Source: Phascolarctos cinereus
Taxonomy: Eukaryota; Chordata; Mammalia; Diprotodontia; Phascolarctidae
DNA length: 64,000 nucleotides
Direction of reading: 5' to 3'
NCBI RefSeq assembly: GCF_002099425.1
Contig: NW_018343979.1
Coordinates: forward strand, 6,088,001 to 6,152,000
Part shown: piece by piece, positions 11,656 to 22,189 of the stretch
Position numbering within the stretch: the stretch's first letter is position 1
Layout of the letters: each line of letters begins with the position of its first letter
Made by a program: the position numbers and the translations under genes
The notes under the pieces: model-generated
Database searches by the model: none
Told to the model about the DNA's origin: nothing
The model's input: only the letters and a program-made list of their open reading frames with translations

Positions 11656-12232
11656 TGTCAGGATCCCTTTGCCAAGACCACTCCTCTCTTTTTACTATTA
11701 GGAGATACCATGTTTCCAGAGCTAAGATCCAGCAAGCAAGCTGTGCCTTGAGCTTGTCATAACAACAATCCTTTGTGCTCACCCTCTGGATGATCTCAGC
11801 CACAGCAAAATCCCAGAATTGTTTCACACCAGCATCAAGTAGTCTCTGAGTTTGGACAAGGACCTGTAGTACCCATGTTCTGGTCATGAAGTCTTGCTAA
11901 GAATCAAACTTGTCTCATTGTTGTGTTACCCCTCACTGTCAGGGCTACAGCTCACTGCATAGCCACTAGTATAAAGAACTGAGATTTGTCCACACGAAAG
12001 CAGGTCTCCTACAGAGGGGGGAGGGAGGTCACGGCACATATGTGTCCAGTTTCCCACCTCCCACGATATAAAGAAAGCTTTTTTTGCTTGTAATCACTGT
12101 TAGCTCTTTGGTTTTATTTTATTTCTAGAGTTAACTGTGGTTTTGATAGTGTGAGCTCTCTGGGGTTTTTTTTAGAGATAACAGCAGTTGCAGAGCTACT
12201 GTGGCTCTTTGGTCATTTGGTCAGGGTTAACA
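11656..12232 (+). mobile_element. ERV long terminal repeat with adjoining primer site
   Basis: It starts TGTCAGGATCCC and ends TTAACA, 577 bases. It is colinear with the LTR at 16679-17270: shared blocks include 'ccaagaccactcctctcttt', 'cataacaacaatcctttg', 'tattctggtcatgaagtc', 'aaagaaagctttttt' and 'agctctttggttttatttt'. The late part is T-rich. Confidence 0.75.
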
Positions 12233-12234
12233 GT

Positions 12235-12253
12235 TGGTGTCAGAAGTGGGATC
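12235..12253 (+). promoter_or_regulatory. Retroviral primer-binding site for tRNA-Leu
   Basis: TGGTGTCAGAAGTGGGATC is the reverse complement of the 3' end of a vertebrate tRNA-Leu (CAA-type, ...CCCACTTCTGACA plus CCA). It lies two bases after the LTR end, the expected place for a minus-strand primer site. Confidence 0.8.
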
Positions 12254-13060
12254 AGAAAGGGTTAATTCCTTCTGTCCTGCCCCTAGTTCAACTGGAAGTA
12301 CAGTACCTACAGAAGCCCTTTGAGCTCCCCTTGATTTTCACTTGGAGAGTGGCAGTGGGTAATTTCCCTTCTCTGATTCCTGAGCTCCTATCATTTGGTT
12401 GAACTCTACATCCTTGAAGGACTGAAACTCTGATTGTCATGACTGAGGAGAGGATATGTCCTGGCTCTTCTTGGTAAAGTCATTTGGCTTCTCAGACCAG
12501 GTACCTTTGCTTTTGTTTTTGTTTACCTCTGGTTGTAACATGGGAAACCTGGTAACTAAGAATGAACCACCAAAAAACTTGGCTTCAGGGCATATGCATT
12601 TAGTTCACAAAACAGATACTTGCAAGTTTCTTAAGTAATAGGCATAATTTGACATCACTGGCCAACTTGGGGTTCTTTTGATTGGGATAAATGAAGCCAG
12701 CAAGAAAATTAAATACCCTGAGTGGGATGTTTTTAATAAACAGCTACTCAAGATCACCAAGTGAGTAACCTTTTGTAACTTAGATTCCCTTAAGAAAAGC
12801 TTAGATGAAATTATCCTATGTGTCTGTCTTGTCTTTTTGGCTGGGTTTGTGTCCTTGGAAAATGTAGGAAAATCTTTGTCTTGTATCATGTTTGTGTTGT
12901 TTGCATGTTCTGTTACTTTGAAAGATTTAAAATACAGCTGGTCAGAAAAACTGCTACAGGCTGTAGCCAAAGAGTTTAGAACAGTGGAAAAAATTAATGA
13001 ATTTTCATACTTGAAACAATTGTCCCAGTAAGCAGGACTAACTTCCACTTTTAGGCTTTC

Positions 13061-13734
13061 TGAGGGAGATTAGGTTATAAGAAAAGAAAAAAAAGAGAGA
13101 GAAAGAAAAGAGAAAAAGAAAAAAACAACAACTTGGAAAACTATTTTTTCCTATCATTTCAACTTTGGCCACATCGGAATTACAGAAATAAAGTCAGATA
13201 ATCAAAGATTATAGAATTGCTAAAAAAAAAAATCTTAGCAAATCAAGGAGTGTGGAGATTAATCATTTTAAGATTGCAGGGGAGAACTGGGATATAGGGT
13301 AATTCCAGGAACTCACTCCCTTCTGAAATACCCTAGTAAGTTTTGGGGTTCTGTAGAATTTATTTTAAGGAAAAATAAGAATTAAATTCTATAAGGTTTT
13401 TAAAAGTAAAATGGCATTTTCCCTGGAAGATTGGTAGTCTCACTGTTCTAGGGCAATGAAGGAAGACAGCTAGTTTGGAAGTAATCTCAGAGTGAAGAAA
13501 GAAAAAAAAATAGTCAAACATTTTGCATTTTATAGCCACCTCTTGTTAACCATTCCTTGACCATGAAAAAAGAAACAACTGTTTAAACTAGAGATTCCCT
13601 GTCATTCCCCCAATTCAGAGACCTTCTCCTTCTCCCTATTAACCCTTCTCACCTCAGATCAGGTTCCCAAATAATAGTGTTGAAAAAAATCCTGGAAAAA
13701 TGTAGGGAAATTTGAAATATGTTCCAGTTAAAGA
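13061..13734. other. A-rich and unassigned sequence
   Basis: An A/GA-rich run at 13078-13128, then sequence not assigned to a family. It may be further internal ERV sequence, but no retroviral domain is visible. Confidence 0.3.
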
Positions 13735-13932
13735 AATTTATTAGTTGTGTAATATTAAGCAAGTTATTTTTTCTCCATTTGCCCTAGTTTCCTGATGTGT
13801 AAAGAGAAAAATAATAATGGTACCCACTTCCCAGGGTTGTTGTGAAGATCAAAATGATATAATGATTATAAAGTGCTTAACACAGTGACTGGCATATGCT
13901 AAACACTACATCACTATCATTTCTTTAATTGA
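13735..13932 (+). mobile_element. MIR-like SINE
   Basis: 'cttcccagggttgttgtgaag', 'ataaagtgcttaacacagtg' and 'tggcatatgctaaacact' are the MIR 3' half in plus orientation, preceded by a weak head. Confidence 0.75.
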
Positions 13933-14655
13933 ATGTAGTTGCTCCATGCCTGATATGTCTAAAGTGGGTTTAAAATGCCAAAGGCAATAAGATTAATGAT
14001 TTTTATATGGAATACTTTGGAAATGCAATTAGTTGAATTGATGTCATCTGAAGTTTTGTTTCATATTTTAAATACATGCTATTGTTTATGTTATTATTGT
14101 ATTTCTAAATTATATGGTGAAATTTTAGAGACCACTGTAACAGAAATGCTATTAGACAAAACAACTTCCCTTTTAATCTGAATCCTGTTACATACGAATT
14201 TAAAAGGATGTGATAAAACCAGATATTTGAAAATTGTTAATTTAATAAGGCATATTTTGTTATAAGATAGATAATAATAAAAATGTTTACTATAATAGCA
14301 AATTTTCATTTAAAAATTCTTGGCTGTTATGAAAGTGTACAGGGTAGTTTAAAGATGTAGTTTCAACATATTAATGATGAATCAACTATCAGGTGTTTGC
14401 TGTATGTCTGAAGCTCCAGAATATGGTTAATTTTAATTTATAAGAAAAGAATAGATAAAATGTTAACTGTTAGGAAAACATCAAGAAGGGTATTAAAGCC
14501 CTAAACTCTGGTTAGTGAAATTTTGCTATTTAAGGTAAAAATTCTTGGGACTGTAATTTACTATTGTTTTGAGCTTTGATTACAGGGATGGTTGTCTGAA
14601 CTGTCACAAAGCCAATAGTAGAAAATAGCATGTGCTACAGTCTGGGAACTGTGAT
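13933..14655. other. AT-rich unassigned sequence
   Basis: Strongly AT-rich with no recognised repeat or coding domain. Short frames occur on both strands with no family resemblance. Confidence 0.35.
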
Positions 14656-14657
14656 GT

Positions 14658-14790
14658 CTGTGTCTAGGAAAAATTTTGAGTAACTTGTCCAATGTCATAC
14701 ATTCAGTAGGTGTCTGAAGCTAGATTTGAACTCAGGTCCCCCTAACTCTAGGGCCTATGCTTTATCCACTATACCACCTAGCTGTTCGGT
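14658..14790 (-). mobile_element. WSINE1/Mar-type SINE fragment
   Basis: In reverse it reads GAACAGCTAGGTGGTATAGT, 'agggggacctgagttcaaatc' and a degraded core. The 3' tail is missing. Confidence 0.75.
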
Positions 14791-15017
14791 GAATGTTGTT
14801 TTTAAATTTTCTTTTGAAATTCTGAACTTAAACACCAAAATACCTTATTTCCACATACAAAGTAGAAACAGAAAAAGAGACTTACATGTGAAACCACAAA
14901 GTTCTATTACATACAACTTGCCCTTTTCAAAAGTATATAATAAATTCAACATTATCATAAAAGGTATCCTACTTGTTTTTCCTTCCGAATTTCACTTTAT
15001 TTTCTTCCATGAATTTT

Positions 15018-15770
15018 TAAAAATGCTTTGATGACACCTTTTTTTCTTTATTTTCTTCCCCCCCCCCCAGATTATCACTAGTTCACCTCTCCTCACCAAG
15101 TGCCACTCACAGGGGGGAAAAAATAAAAGAAAGACACAATTCTTGTAACAAATAAGCATAGTCTAACAAAACAAATCCATACTCTGTCATGTCCAATTCT
15201 GCACCTCTAATCTATCATCTCTCAGTAAAAAGATAGGAAACATGCTTCATTATCAGTCCCATGGAGTCTTGGTTGGTTATTTCATTAATCCAAATTATTA
15301 AATCTTTCAAAGTTGCTTTTCTTTACAATGATATTGTTGTTGTTCAATTGTTTCATACATTTCTGACTCTTTGTGATCTCATTTGGGATTTTCTTAGCAA
15401 AGATACTGGAGTGGTTTGCCATTTCCTTCTCCTGCTCATTTTACAGATGAAGAAACTGAGGCAAACTGAGTAAAGTGACTTGCCCAGGGTCACACAGCTA
15501 GTAAGTGTCTGAGACCTGATCTGAACTCGGGTGTTCCTGACTCCAGGCCCGGCACTCTATATGCACCATCTAGCTGCCCCTCTTCTGATTCTGCTTACTG
15601 TATTCTGCATCAGCTAATACAAGTTTTCCCAGGTTTCTCTAAATCCATCATTTTTATTTCATTTCTTGAAACACAGTAATATTTCATATTCATATATCAT
15701 AATTTGTCCAGCCACTCCCCAATTGGTGGATATCCCCTTTGTTTGCAATTATTTGAGGCTATGATTTTGA
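15018..15770 (-). mobile_element. L1 3' UTR fragment (older subfamily), split by Mar-1
   Basis: 'tttgatgacaccttttttt', the C-run, 'gattatcactagttcacctc', 'gtaacaaataagcatagtc' and 'cttcattatcagtcc' match an older marsupial L1 3' UTR in antisense. After the SINE it resumes at 'tctgcttactgtattctgc' and reaches 'ccactccccaattggtggat', the end of ORF2. Confidence 0.7.
15333..15583 (-). mobile_element. Mar-1-type CORE-SINE with RTE-like tail
   Basis: In reverse: AGGGGCAGCTAGATGGTGCA head, tRNA-like region, 'gtgtgaccctgggcaagtcac', 'ctcagtttcttcatctgtaa', then 'caaaccactccagtatcttt' and an RTE/BovB-like end near 'gaaacaattgaac'. It splits an L1 3' UTR. Confidence 0.85.
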
Positions 15771-16104
15771 GTGGATATTAATCCACAGACTACATTAAAC
15801 CTGAAGTAGCTATTCTGGAAGCGCTATGTGAGATGGGATTGGACCTACAGCTCTGTTTCCATCCTTCTACACAGGAATTGGGGCCGACAACTCAACATCT
15901 CTATTTCCAAGTGACCTAGTAAAGAGAATAAATAAATATGTGGCTCCTCTGGGTATCTGAGATTCAAATACATCCTCCTCTCTACCAGGCAATGCTGGAG
16001 GTGCAAGCTAGGAAGGAAGCAACTGAAATCTTTGTAACCTACTTTATCTTTCCCTGGCCAAAGCAGAGGGAGTAATGGTGGGCAAGACTGAAGGTAAATA
16101 AAAT

Positions 16105-17330
16105 CAAAGATAACCAAAAGATGAGAATAGTCAGTGCTGAAGGTGTTGTGAAAAGACAAACATACTAGTATACCATTGGTCCCATCATTCAGGTAAGTAC
16201 TTGGGAACTATGCTGTCAAATTATCTAAAATAGCTTATCCCTTGACTCAGAGATCCCCTTTGCTAAGGATATTCCTCAAAAAAGTCAATGATTAAAAAAA
16301 GAAATGTCCAACACACATTGTACACCAAAATAATTATTACTCAGAACCTCTATGGAGTAGCAAAGAATTGGGAGCAAAGAGGGTGCCCATCAATTGCAGA
16401 ATGACTAACCAAGTTGTGGTACAAGAAGGTACCGGGATGTTACATTACTGTAAGAAATAATGAATATTATAAATACAGAGGAGTATGGAAAGACTTTGAT
16501 GAATTTATGCTGTATTGTAAGAAGCAGGAAAGCAATATATACAATGACTATGACAATGTGGAAAGAACAAAAATTAAACAATTGAAATGGAACGTTAAAC
16601 AATTTAAAATGACAATTTTGTGCCAAAGAAGAAATATGTGAATGTACCTCTCTCCCTTTTTTGCAGAGTGTTAAGATCCCTATGCCAAGACCACTCCTCT
16701 CTTTTTACTATTAGGAAATTAACCCTCTTTTCCACAGCTCAGGCTCAGCAAGCAAGCCGTGCCCTGAGCTTGGCATAACAACAATCCTTTGCATTCACCC
16801 TCTGGATGAACTCTGCTGCAGCAGAATCCCAGATTTGTTTCTGCACCAGCCCCAGGTCGTCCTTGAGCTTGGACAAATACCTGTAGTACCCATATTCTGG
16901 TCATGAAGTCCTGCTATGAATCAAACCAGTCTCATTGTTACTATTAGCCCTCATTGTCACAGCTACAATTCACTGTATAGCCCCTACTATATGTATAAAG
17001 GTTTGGCCTCACTAAAGTGGGTTTCTTTCCTACAGGAGGCCCCTGCACAATAAATCTAGTTTCCCTCCTCCAACAGAATAAAGAAAGCTTTTTGCTTATG
17101 ACTACTCTTAGCTCTTTGGTTTTATTTTGGATTTTTGTTTTGTTTTTATTTTATTTTAATTCTTAGAGTTAACTGTGGTTGTGATAACCTTTGTGAGCTC
17201 TTTTGCATTTTCAGAGTTACAGTGGTTGCATAACCTCTGTGACTCTGGCCATTTGTTTTCACACTTGACAAGAGATACTAATTATGGATGTGAAACACTA
17301 CATATAATGTTAGTTACTTGGGAAATGTAG
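16105..17330 (+). mobile_element. L1 3' end (old subfamily) split by a solo LTR
   Basis: The left part (16105-16678) shows the ORF2 C-terminal order: 'agcaaagaattgggagcaaa', 'gggtgcccatcaattgcaga', then the post-ORF2 stretch 'ccaaagaagaaatatgtg'. It breaks at 'ttgcagag' and resumes after 17270 with 'ggatgtgaaacactac', the next part of this L1 3' UTR as I recall it. That colinearity places the LTR as a later insertion. Confidence 0.7.
16679..17270 (+). mobile_element. Solo ERV LTR (same family as 11656-12232)
   Basis: It starts TGTTAAGATCCC and ends TTGACA, 592 bases, colinear throughout with the LTR at 11656-12232. No primer site follows it. AGAG flanks both ends, compatible with a 4-base target duplication, and both flanks belong to one L1 fragment. 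It is therefore read as a solitary LTR rather than the 3' end of the upstream element. Confidence 0.75.
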
Positions 17331-17383
17331 GTGATATAAAAACAAAAAAAAATTGCCAACTTTTTTTCAAAAGTGGTTTATGG

Positions 17384-17727
17384 CAGAGCCGTACTTAGAA
17401 AAAGGTGATTTGCCTCTGGTACATGGAAATTTAAAGGGCTTTTAATAGTATGTGTACTCCTTTAAAAGGCCACAACTGAGCTTTGTATCTTGTTAGTTTA
17501 TCATTGCTTCCATACCTGAGGTAAGCTCAGTACCTTTGGACCAGCTCAGGGTACTGCTCATATTTCTTTATGTCCCAGAGGGCTAAAGTCTCTCCCTAAA
17601 TTCTCTCCCCTATTTCAACTGAATTTGCCTTAGAACTTGATTTGAGGGTATTCTTTCCCTGTTGCTTTCCTTGGGCACATGTTGGGGTACCTATCCTGAG
17701 CCCCAGAATTTGCTAGTTACATCCCTG
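17384..17727. mobile_element. Short non-autonomous hAT-type DNA transposon
   Basis: A 344-base element with imperfect terminal inverted repeats: CAGAGCCGTACTTAG at the left and, read inward from the right, CAGGGATGTAACTAG (10 of 15 positions agree). It is flanked by the 8-base direct repeats GTTTATGG (17376-17383) and GCTTATGG (17728-17735), 7 of 8 identical. An 8-base duplication and CAGGG-type ends are typical of hAT elements. No transposase is encoded. Confidence 0.75.
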
Positions 17728-17735
17728 GCTTATGG

Positions 17736-18197
17736 TTTATAGCTGAGAGGACTTCAGTTTATAACCACACGTGAAATTTCAAAGGAAAATAAATCTTTTA
17801 TATAAATGCCACCTTTCAGCCCCTTTATGAATAGTGTGTTTACTCCCACAATTGTCCCTTTCAGTCAAACTGGCAAAACTTACATAGAGAAAATACAGCA
17901 TAAAATCACTGTTATTAATAACAATGAGAACTAGCAACAATGTGGAATTATGAATTTTACGGACAAAGAAAATGAAGCATAGAATTTAAGTACAGGTTAG
18001 ATAGACTACAGCTGAAGGATGACAAGAGATTTTTATTTCATTTTCACAGCAGGAAGTCATCCTTAAGCTGATGCATAATTGTCAGGGTAGAAAGGATGTG
18101 AACTGCTTGTTGATTTTGAGGAAATCCCACATTACTAGTGGATCTTCAGGGTCCTAGGAATCCATGGTTTTATCAGCCCCCTGTGCCTCACCTTTCA
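17736..18197. other. Unassigned sequence
   Basis: No exon or named repeat. A possible very degraded SINE core lies near 17950-18010. Confidence 0.35.
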
Positions 18198-20946
18198 TAT
18201 CAATCAATAATCATTAAGCACCTATTATGTCTCAGGTACTGTGTTTACTGCTGGATGTAGAAAAGTCTCTGCCCTCGAGGAGCTCACAATCTATTAGAGG
18301 AGACAATATGCAAACAAATGTATACAAATAAGTTTTCAGGATAAACAGGACGTCATTAACTGAGGGAAGATGCTAGAATGAAAGGATACTGGGAGGGGCT
18401 TCCTGTGGAAGGAGGGATTTTAGTTGGGAATAAAAGGAAGCCAGGGAATCCAGCAGGGCAGAGTTGAGGAGGGAGAGGCTTCCAGACATGGGGAATAGTC
18501 AGAGAAAACACCTGGAGACAAGAAATGGAGTGTCTCATTCGTGGAACAACCCAAGAGGCCACTATCCCTAGATCGAAGAAGAGTACGTGTGCAGGAGTAA
18601 GGTGTAAGAAGACCGGAAAGGCAGGAGGGGCTAGGTTATGAAAGGCTTTGAATGATAAATACAGCATTTTGTATTTGATCCCAGAGATGATACAGAGCCA
18701 TTAGACTTTATTGAGTGAGGGGGGCAGGAGAAGGTGACATAGTCAGATATGTACTTTAGAAAAATCACTTTAGTGGCTGAATTGAGGATTGATGGGAGAG
18801 GGGAGAGACTTGATTCATGCTTAACCCCCAACAGACTATTATAATAGTCCCGGTATGAAGTAATGAAGCCTGCACTGAAGTGGCAGCAGAGTGAGGGGAG
18901 AGAAAGGAGTTCATTTAAGATATGTTGCAAAGATGAAATCAACAATCTTTGGCAATAGATTGGATGGGAGTAGGGTGGGGGGATAAAAGATAGTGAGGAA
19001 GCCAGGATGACTTCTAGGTTTCAAGCCTGAGGGACGGGAAGATGGTGTTGACCTTTATAGTAATAGGGAAAGAAGGAAATGGTAAGGGTTTAAGGGGAAA
19101 GATAATGAGTTCAATTTTGGACATGTTGAGTTTAAGATGTCTACTGGACATTCTGTTCAAGTATCTGAAAGGCAGTTGGAGATGCAAAACTGAAGGTTAG
19201 CAGAAAGGTTGGGGCAGGATAGATAGATTTATGAATCATCAGTATAGAGATGGTAATTAAATCCATGGGAGCTGATGAGATCATCGAATGAAGTACTAAA
19301 GAGGGAGAAAAGAAAAGGTCCCAGGATAGAACCCTGTGGGACAGAGAGTATGACTGGACGAGGATCCAGCAAAAGAGCTTGAGACAGAGCAGTCAGACAG
19401 GCAGGAGAACTAGGAGAGAGTGATGTCCTGGAGATCTAAAGAGAAAAGAATGTCAAGGAGAAGAGGATCATCAACAAGTGTCAAAGGCTGCAGAGACATC
19501 ATGGAGAATGAGGACTGAGAAAAGGCCGTTGGATTTGGCAAATAAGAGATCAATAGTAACTTTAGTGAGAGCAGTTTCAGTGGAACAACAAAGTCAGAAG
19601 TCTGACCGCGAGGAGTTAAGAAGAGAGTGAGAGGAGAGAAACTGCAGGCACCTATTGCAAATGGTATTTTTTACCAGCAGTTAAGCTACAAAGGGCAGAA
19701 GAGATATAGGATGATAGTGGGGATGGAAAGATCAAGTGAGGGTTTTTTTCAGGATGGAGAAGACATGGGTATGTTTGTGGGCAGTAGAGAATGAGCTAGT
19801 AGACAGGGAGAGATCAAAAATAAATAACAGAGTGGGGATGAAAGAAAGGTTAATCTGCTGGAACTGATGGGATGGAATGAGATCACTTGTGCAGGTAGAG
19901 GGGTCATCTCTGTAGGCAAATCAGTAATAGGAGCTGAAGAAGAGGGGAGAGGAATTGCCTCAATTTTTTCTCTAAAATATGAGGCCAGGTTCTCAGTTGA
20001 GAGGGTGGGGTAGGAAAAACCACAAGAGGTTTGAGAACAGATGAAAAGGTTTGGAAAAGCTGCTATACAGAGTGGGAAACTGAGCTGATGAAATAGGTAT
20101 ACAGTGATTGCCTCACAGTAGTGAATTGGAGGTGGTATAAAATAAATTTGTAGTAGACTCAGTCAGAATGGATGCATGCTTTTCTCTCCCTTCATTTAGC
20201 AACATGTACACAGAAGTGAAGGCAGTGAATGGTGGGAGTCAGCCAAGGCTGAGGCTTAGCAGGGTTTAATCAGTAAAATGATAAGGGGGCTAAAGATTCA
20301 AGAAAGGAGGACAACATAGATTCAAACTGGTTCACCAATGGGCCAAAATGGGAAAGGGGATAGAGTGGCTAATGCAGAGGAGATGGCCTAAGAGAGAATT
20401 GAGTGGTCAAGGGATGGTACAGGTGAAGAGGAGAGTTTTGTGGGGGAAAGCATAGGGAGGAGTGAAAAGCCTCAGATAAGAGGATTTCAGGATTTTTTGA
20501 ACATTATTGTGGATGATGGCAAGATCAAGGTTACAAGTATCTTTGTGTGTAGATGAGGTGGGTTAGGATGAAGGAATAACTCATGGGAAGTGAGTAGGAT
20601 GAGGAACTGAGTAGTTAGGGTACTTGAGTGAGAGTCAACATGTACATTGAAGTCCCCTAGCATGAGGACAGGAGTTGAGATGAGAGGAAACTGTGAGCCA
20701 TGTACTGAATTCATTGAAAAAAGAAGAGGAGTGACTTGGGAATATATAGACAACAGCTACAAGAATTTTGATTTGGTAGTAGATATGAATAGCATGAACC
20801 TCAAAGGAGGAGAATTTACCAAGTGATGAAGGTAGAAGGGAAACCTGGAAGTGGAAATGGGGAGCAAGGAATATTCCAACTCCCCCACCTTGACCAGTGA
20901 GTGAAGGAGAATGACCAAAGGTGTAGCTAGTTCTAGAAAGGATGGC
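18198..20946 (-). mobile_element. Long L2-clade LINE with endonuclease and RT remnants
   Basis: About 2.75 kb, antisense. The 3' end at 18198 reads 'atcaatcaataatcattaag' then the 'cacctattatgtctcaggta' block. Moving left to right (3' to 5'), minus-strand translations show the C-terminal 'KAFHNLAPP' (18356-18667), 'YNSLLG' (18631-18945), an RT motif A like '[15 protein letters not shown]' near 19480-19560, and at 20487-20958 an AP-endonuclease 'LGDFNVHVD' and 'GQGGGVGIFLAP'. These place it in the L2/CR1 group. Many frame interruptions make it inactive. Its right end abuts an L1. Confidence 0.8.
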
Positions 20947-21628
20947 TATAACAGCCATTCCCCAACTGATAAATGACCAAAAGATGTGAACAGTTTTAAA
21001 ATGAAATAATCAAAGCTATCTGCAGCCACATGGAAAAAATGCTCTAACTCACTATTGATCAGAGAAACGCAAATTAAACCAGTTCTGAGGTACTACCTCA
21101 TATCTATTAGTTTGGCTAATAGGACAGAAAAGATAAATGACAAATGTTGGAGGGGGTGTGGGGAAAACGAGACATTAATGTACTATTGGTGGAGTTGTGA
21201 ACCGCTTCGACCATTCTGTAAAGCAATTTGGAGCTATGCCCAAAGGGCTATAGAACCATGCATGCCCTTTGACCTAATAATGCCACTACTGGGTCTGTAT
21301 CCCAAAAGAGATAAAAAATAAAAAGGAAAAGGACCTATATGTACAAGAACATTTATAGTAGCTCTTTTCTGGGGGCAAAGAATTGGAAATTGTGGGGATG
21401 CCCATCAGTTGAGGAATGGCTGAACAAGGTGTGGTGTGTGATCATGATGGAATACTGTTGTACTATAAGAAATGATGAGCAGGATGCTCTCAGAAAAACC
21501 TGGAAAGATTTGCATGGGGTGATGCAGAGTGAAATGTACTGTATACAAAGTAATAGCAATATTATAAGATGATCAGCTGAGTGATTTGGCTATTCTCAGC
21601 AGTACAGATTTAAGCTAATAAAAGAAGT
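20947..21628 (+). mobile_element. L1 ORF2 C-terminal fragment
   Basis: 'agccattccccaactgataa' opens the block. Translations at 21055-21321 show 'CWRGCGENETLMYYWWSCE' and 'PLLGLYPK', and at 21339-21572 'KNWKLWGCPSVEEWLNKVW' and 'MEYCCTIRNDEQ'. These are hallmarks of the L1 ORF2 C-terminus. The frame is broken between the two pieces. Confidence 0.88.
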
Positions 21629-21629
21629 T

Positions 21630-21680
21630 TTCTCAAAGACAGTTCCCTACACCAATGAAATCATAGGTCCAGACAAGGCC
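21630..21680 (+). mobile_element. CORE-type SINE 3' tail
   Basis: 'cagttccctacaccaatgaa' followed by 'atcataggtccagac', the 3' end of the THER1-like SINE, followed by a pyrimidine-rich stretch. Confidence 0.6.
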
Positions 21681-21924
21681 CTTCTCTCCCCGCTCCACAC
21701 ACATATACATACACATGCAATTTTTAAAAGAATAATAGTGCTGATATAGATATGGATATTCCCTCTCTTCCTCCCCTAAAATGGCTTTCACTTTCAAGCA
21801 AAAAAAAGGAAGAATTCCTTATTGTTTCCTGGCACTAAACAATATCTTGGTGTTCCTAAATTCCCAATGTAAGGAGACACTTGACTGTTAGATGAAATAG
21901 GGTTCCACTGCTCACAGTCAGTAA

Positions 21925-22140
21925 TGATTTACCACCCATCTGATGTGACCGGCACTGTGGGGATACACAAGTATGAGACAAGTATGAACAATAAATATTC
22001 TGGCTTATAGCCTGGTTTTAGAGAGAAAACTAGCTCAGATGCCATAGAGATTCAGGGGAGAAGATCAATGGGAACAAGAGTGGTCAAGGAAGGCTACTAA
22101 AGGAGGACATAGGACTCAGCCTTGAGGGATGGATAGGTGG
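21925..22140 (-). mobile_element. L2-type 3' fragment, degraded
   Basis: 'accggcactgtggggataca', 'gattcaggggagaagatca', 'aaggaaggctactaaagg' and 'actcagccttgagggatgg' follow the antisense L2 3' order. Confidence 0.6.
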
Positions 22141-22189
22141 CTGATGATGACACCATAAATCAACTAACAGACCTGAAAATTAATACGGT

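Larger units (their letters stand above)
11656..13060 (+). mobile_element. ERV fossil: 5' LTR, primer site and leader (ERV-L-like)
   Basis: A partial endogenous retrovirus. A TG...CA long terminal repeat (11656-12232) is followed two bases later by a primer-binding site complementary to tRNA-Leu, then about 800 bases of leader. An ATG at 12540 in a myristoylation-type context (Met-Gly-Asn) could mark an old gag start. No pol or env region was recognised, and it looks broken and incomplete. A tRNA-Leu primer suggests an ERV-L-like (class III) relative; that rests on the primer alone. Its age is probably old, given its divergence from the second LTR. Confidence 0.6.

Noticed and set aside
11552-11887. 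Antisense open frame in the LTR, with a similar frame in the second LTR
   Set aside because: The resemblance follows from the LTRs being related DNA. No protein family or start context supports a gene.
11656-17270. One provirus bounded by the two related LTRs
   Set aside because: The right LTR sits inside an L1 fragment that resumes on its far side and has its own flanking repeat. The interval holds several unrelated insertions and no recognised pol or env.
18356-18945. Two 100-codon minus-strand frames as host genes
   Set aside because: Phrases such as KAFHNLAPP and the surrounding order identify them as the L2-clade RT C-terminus.
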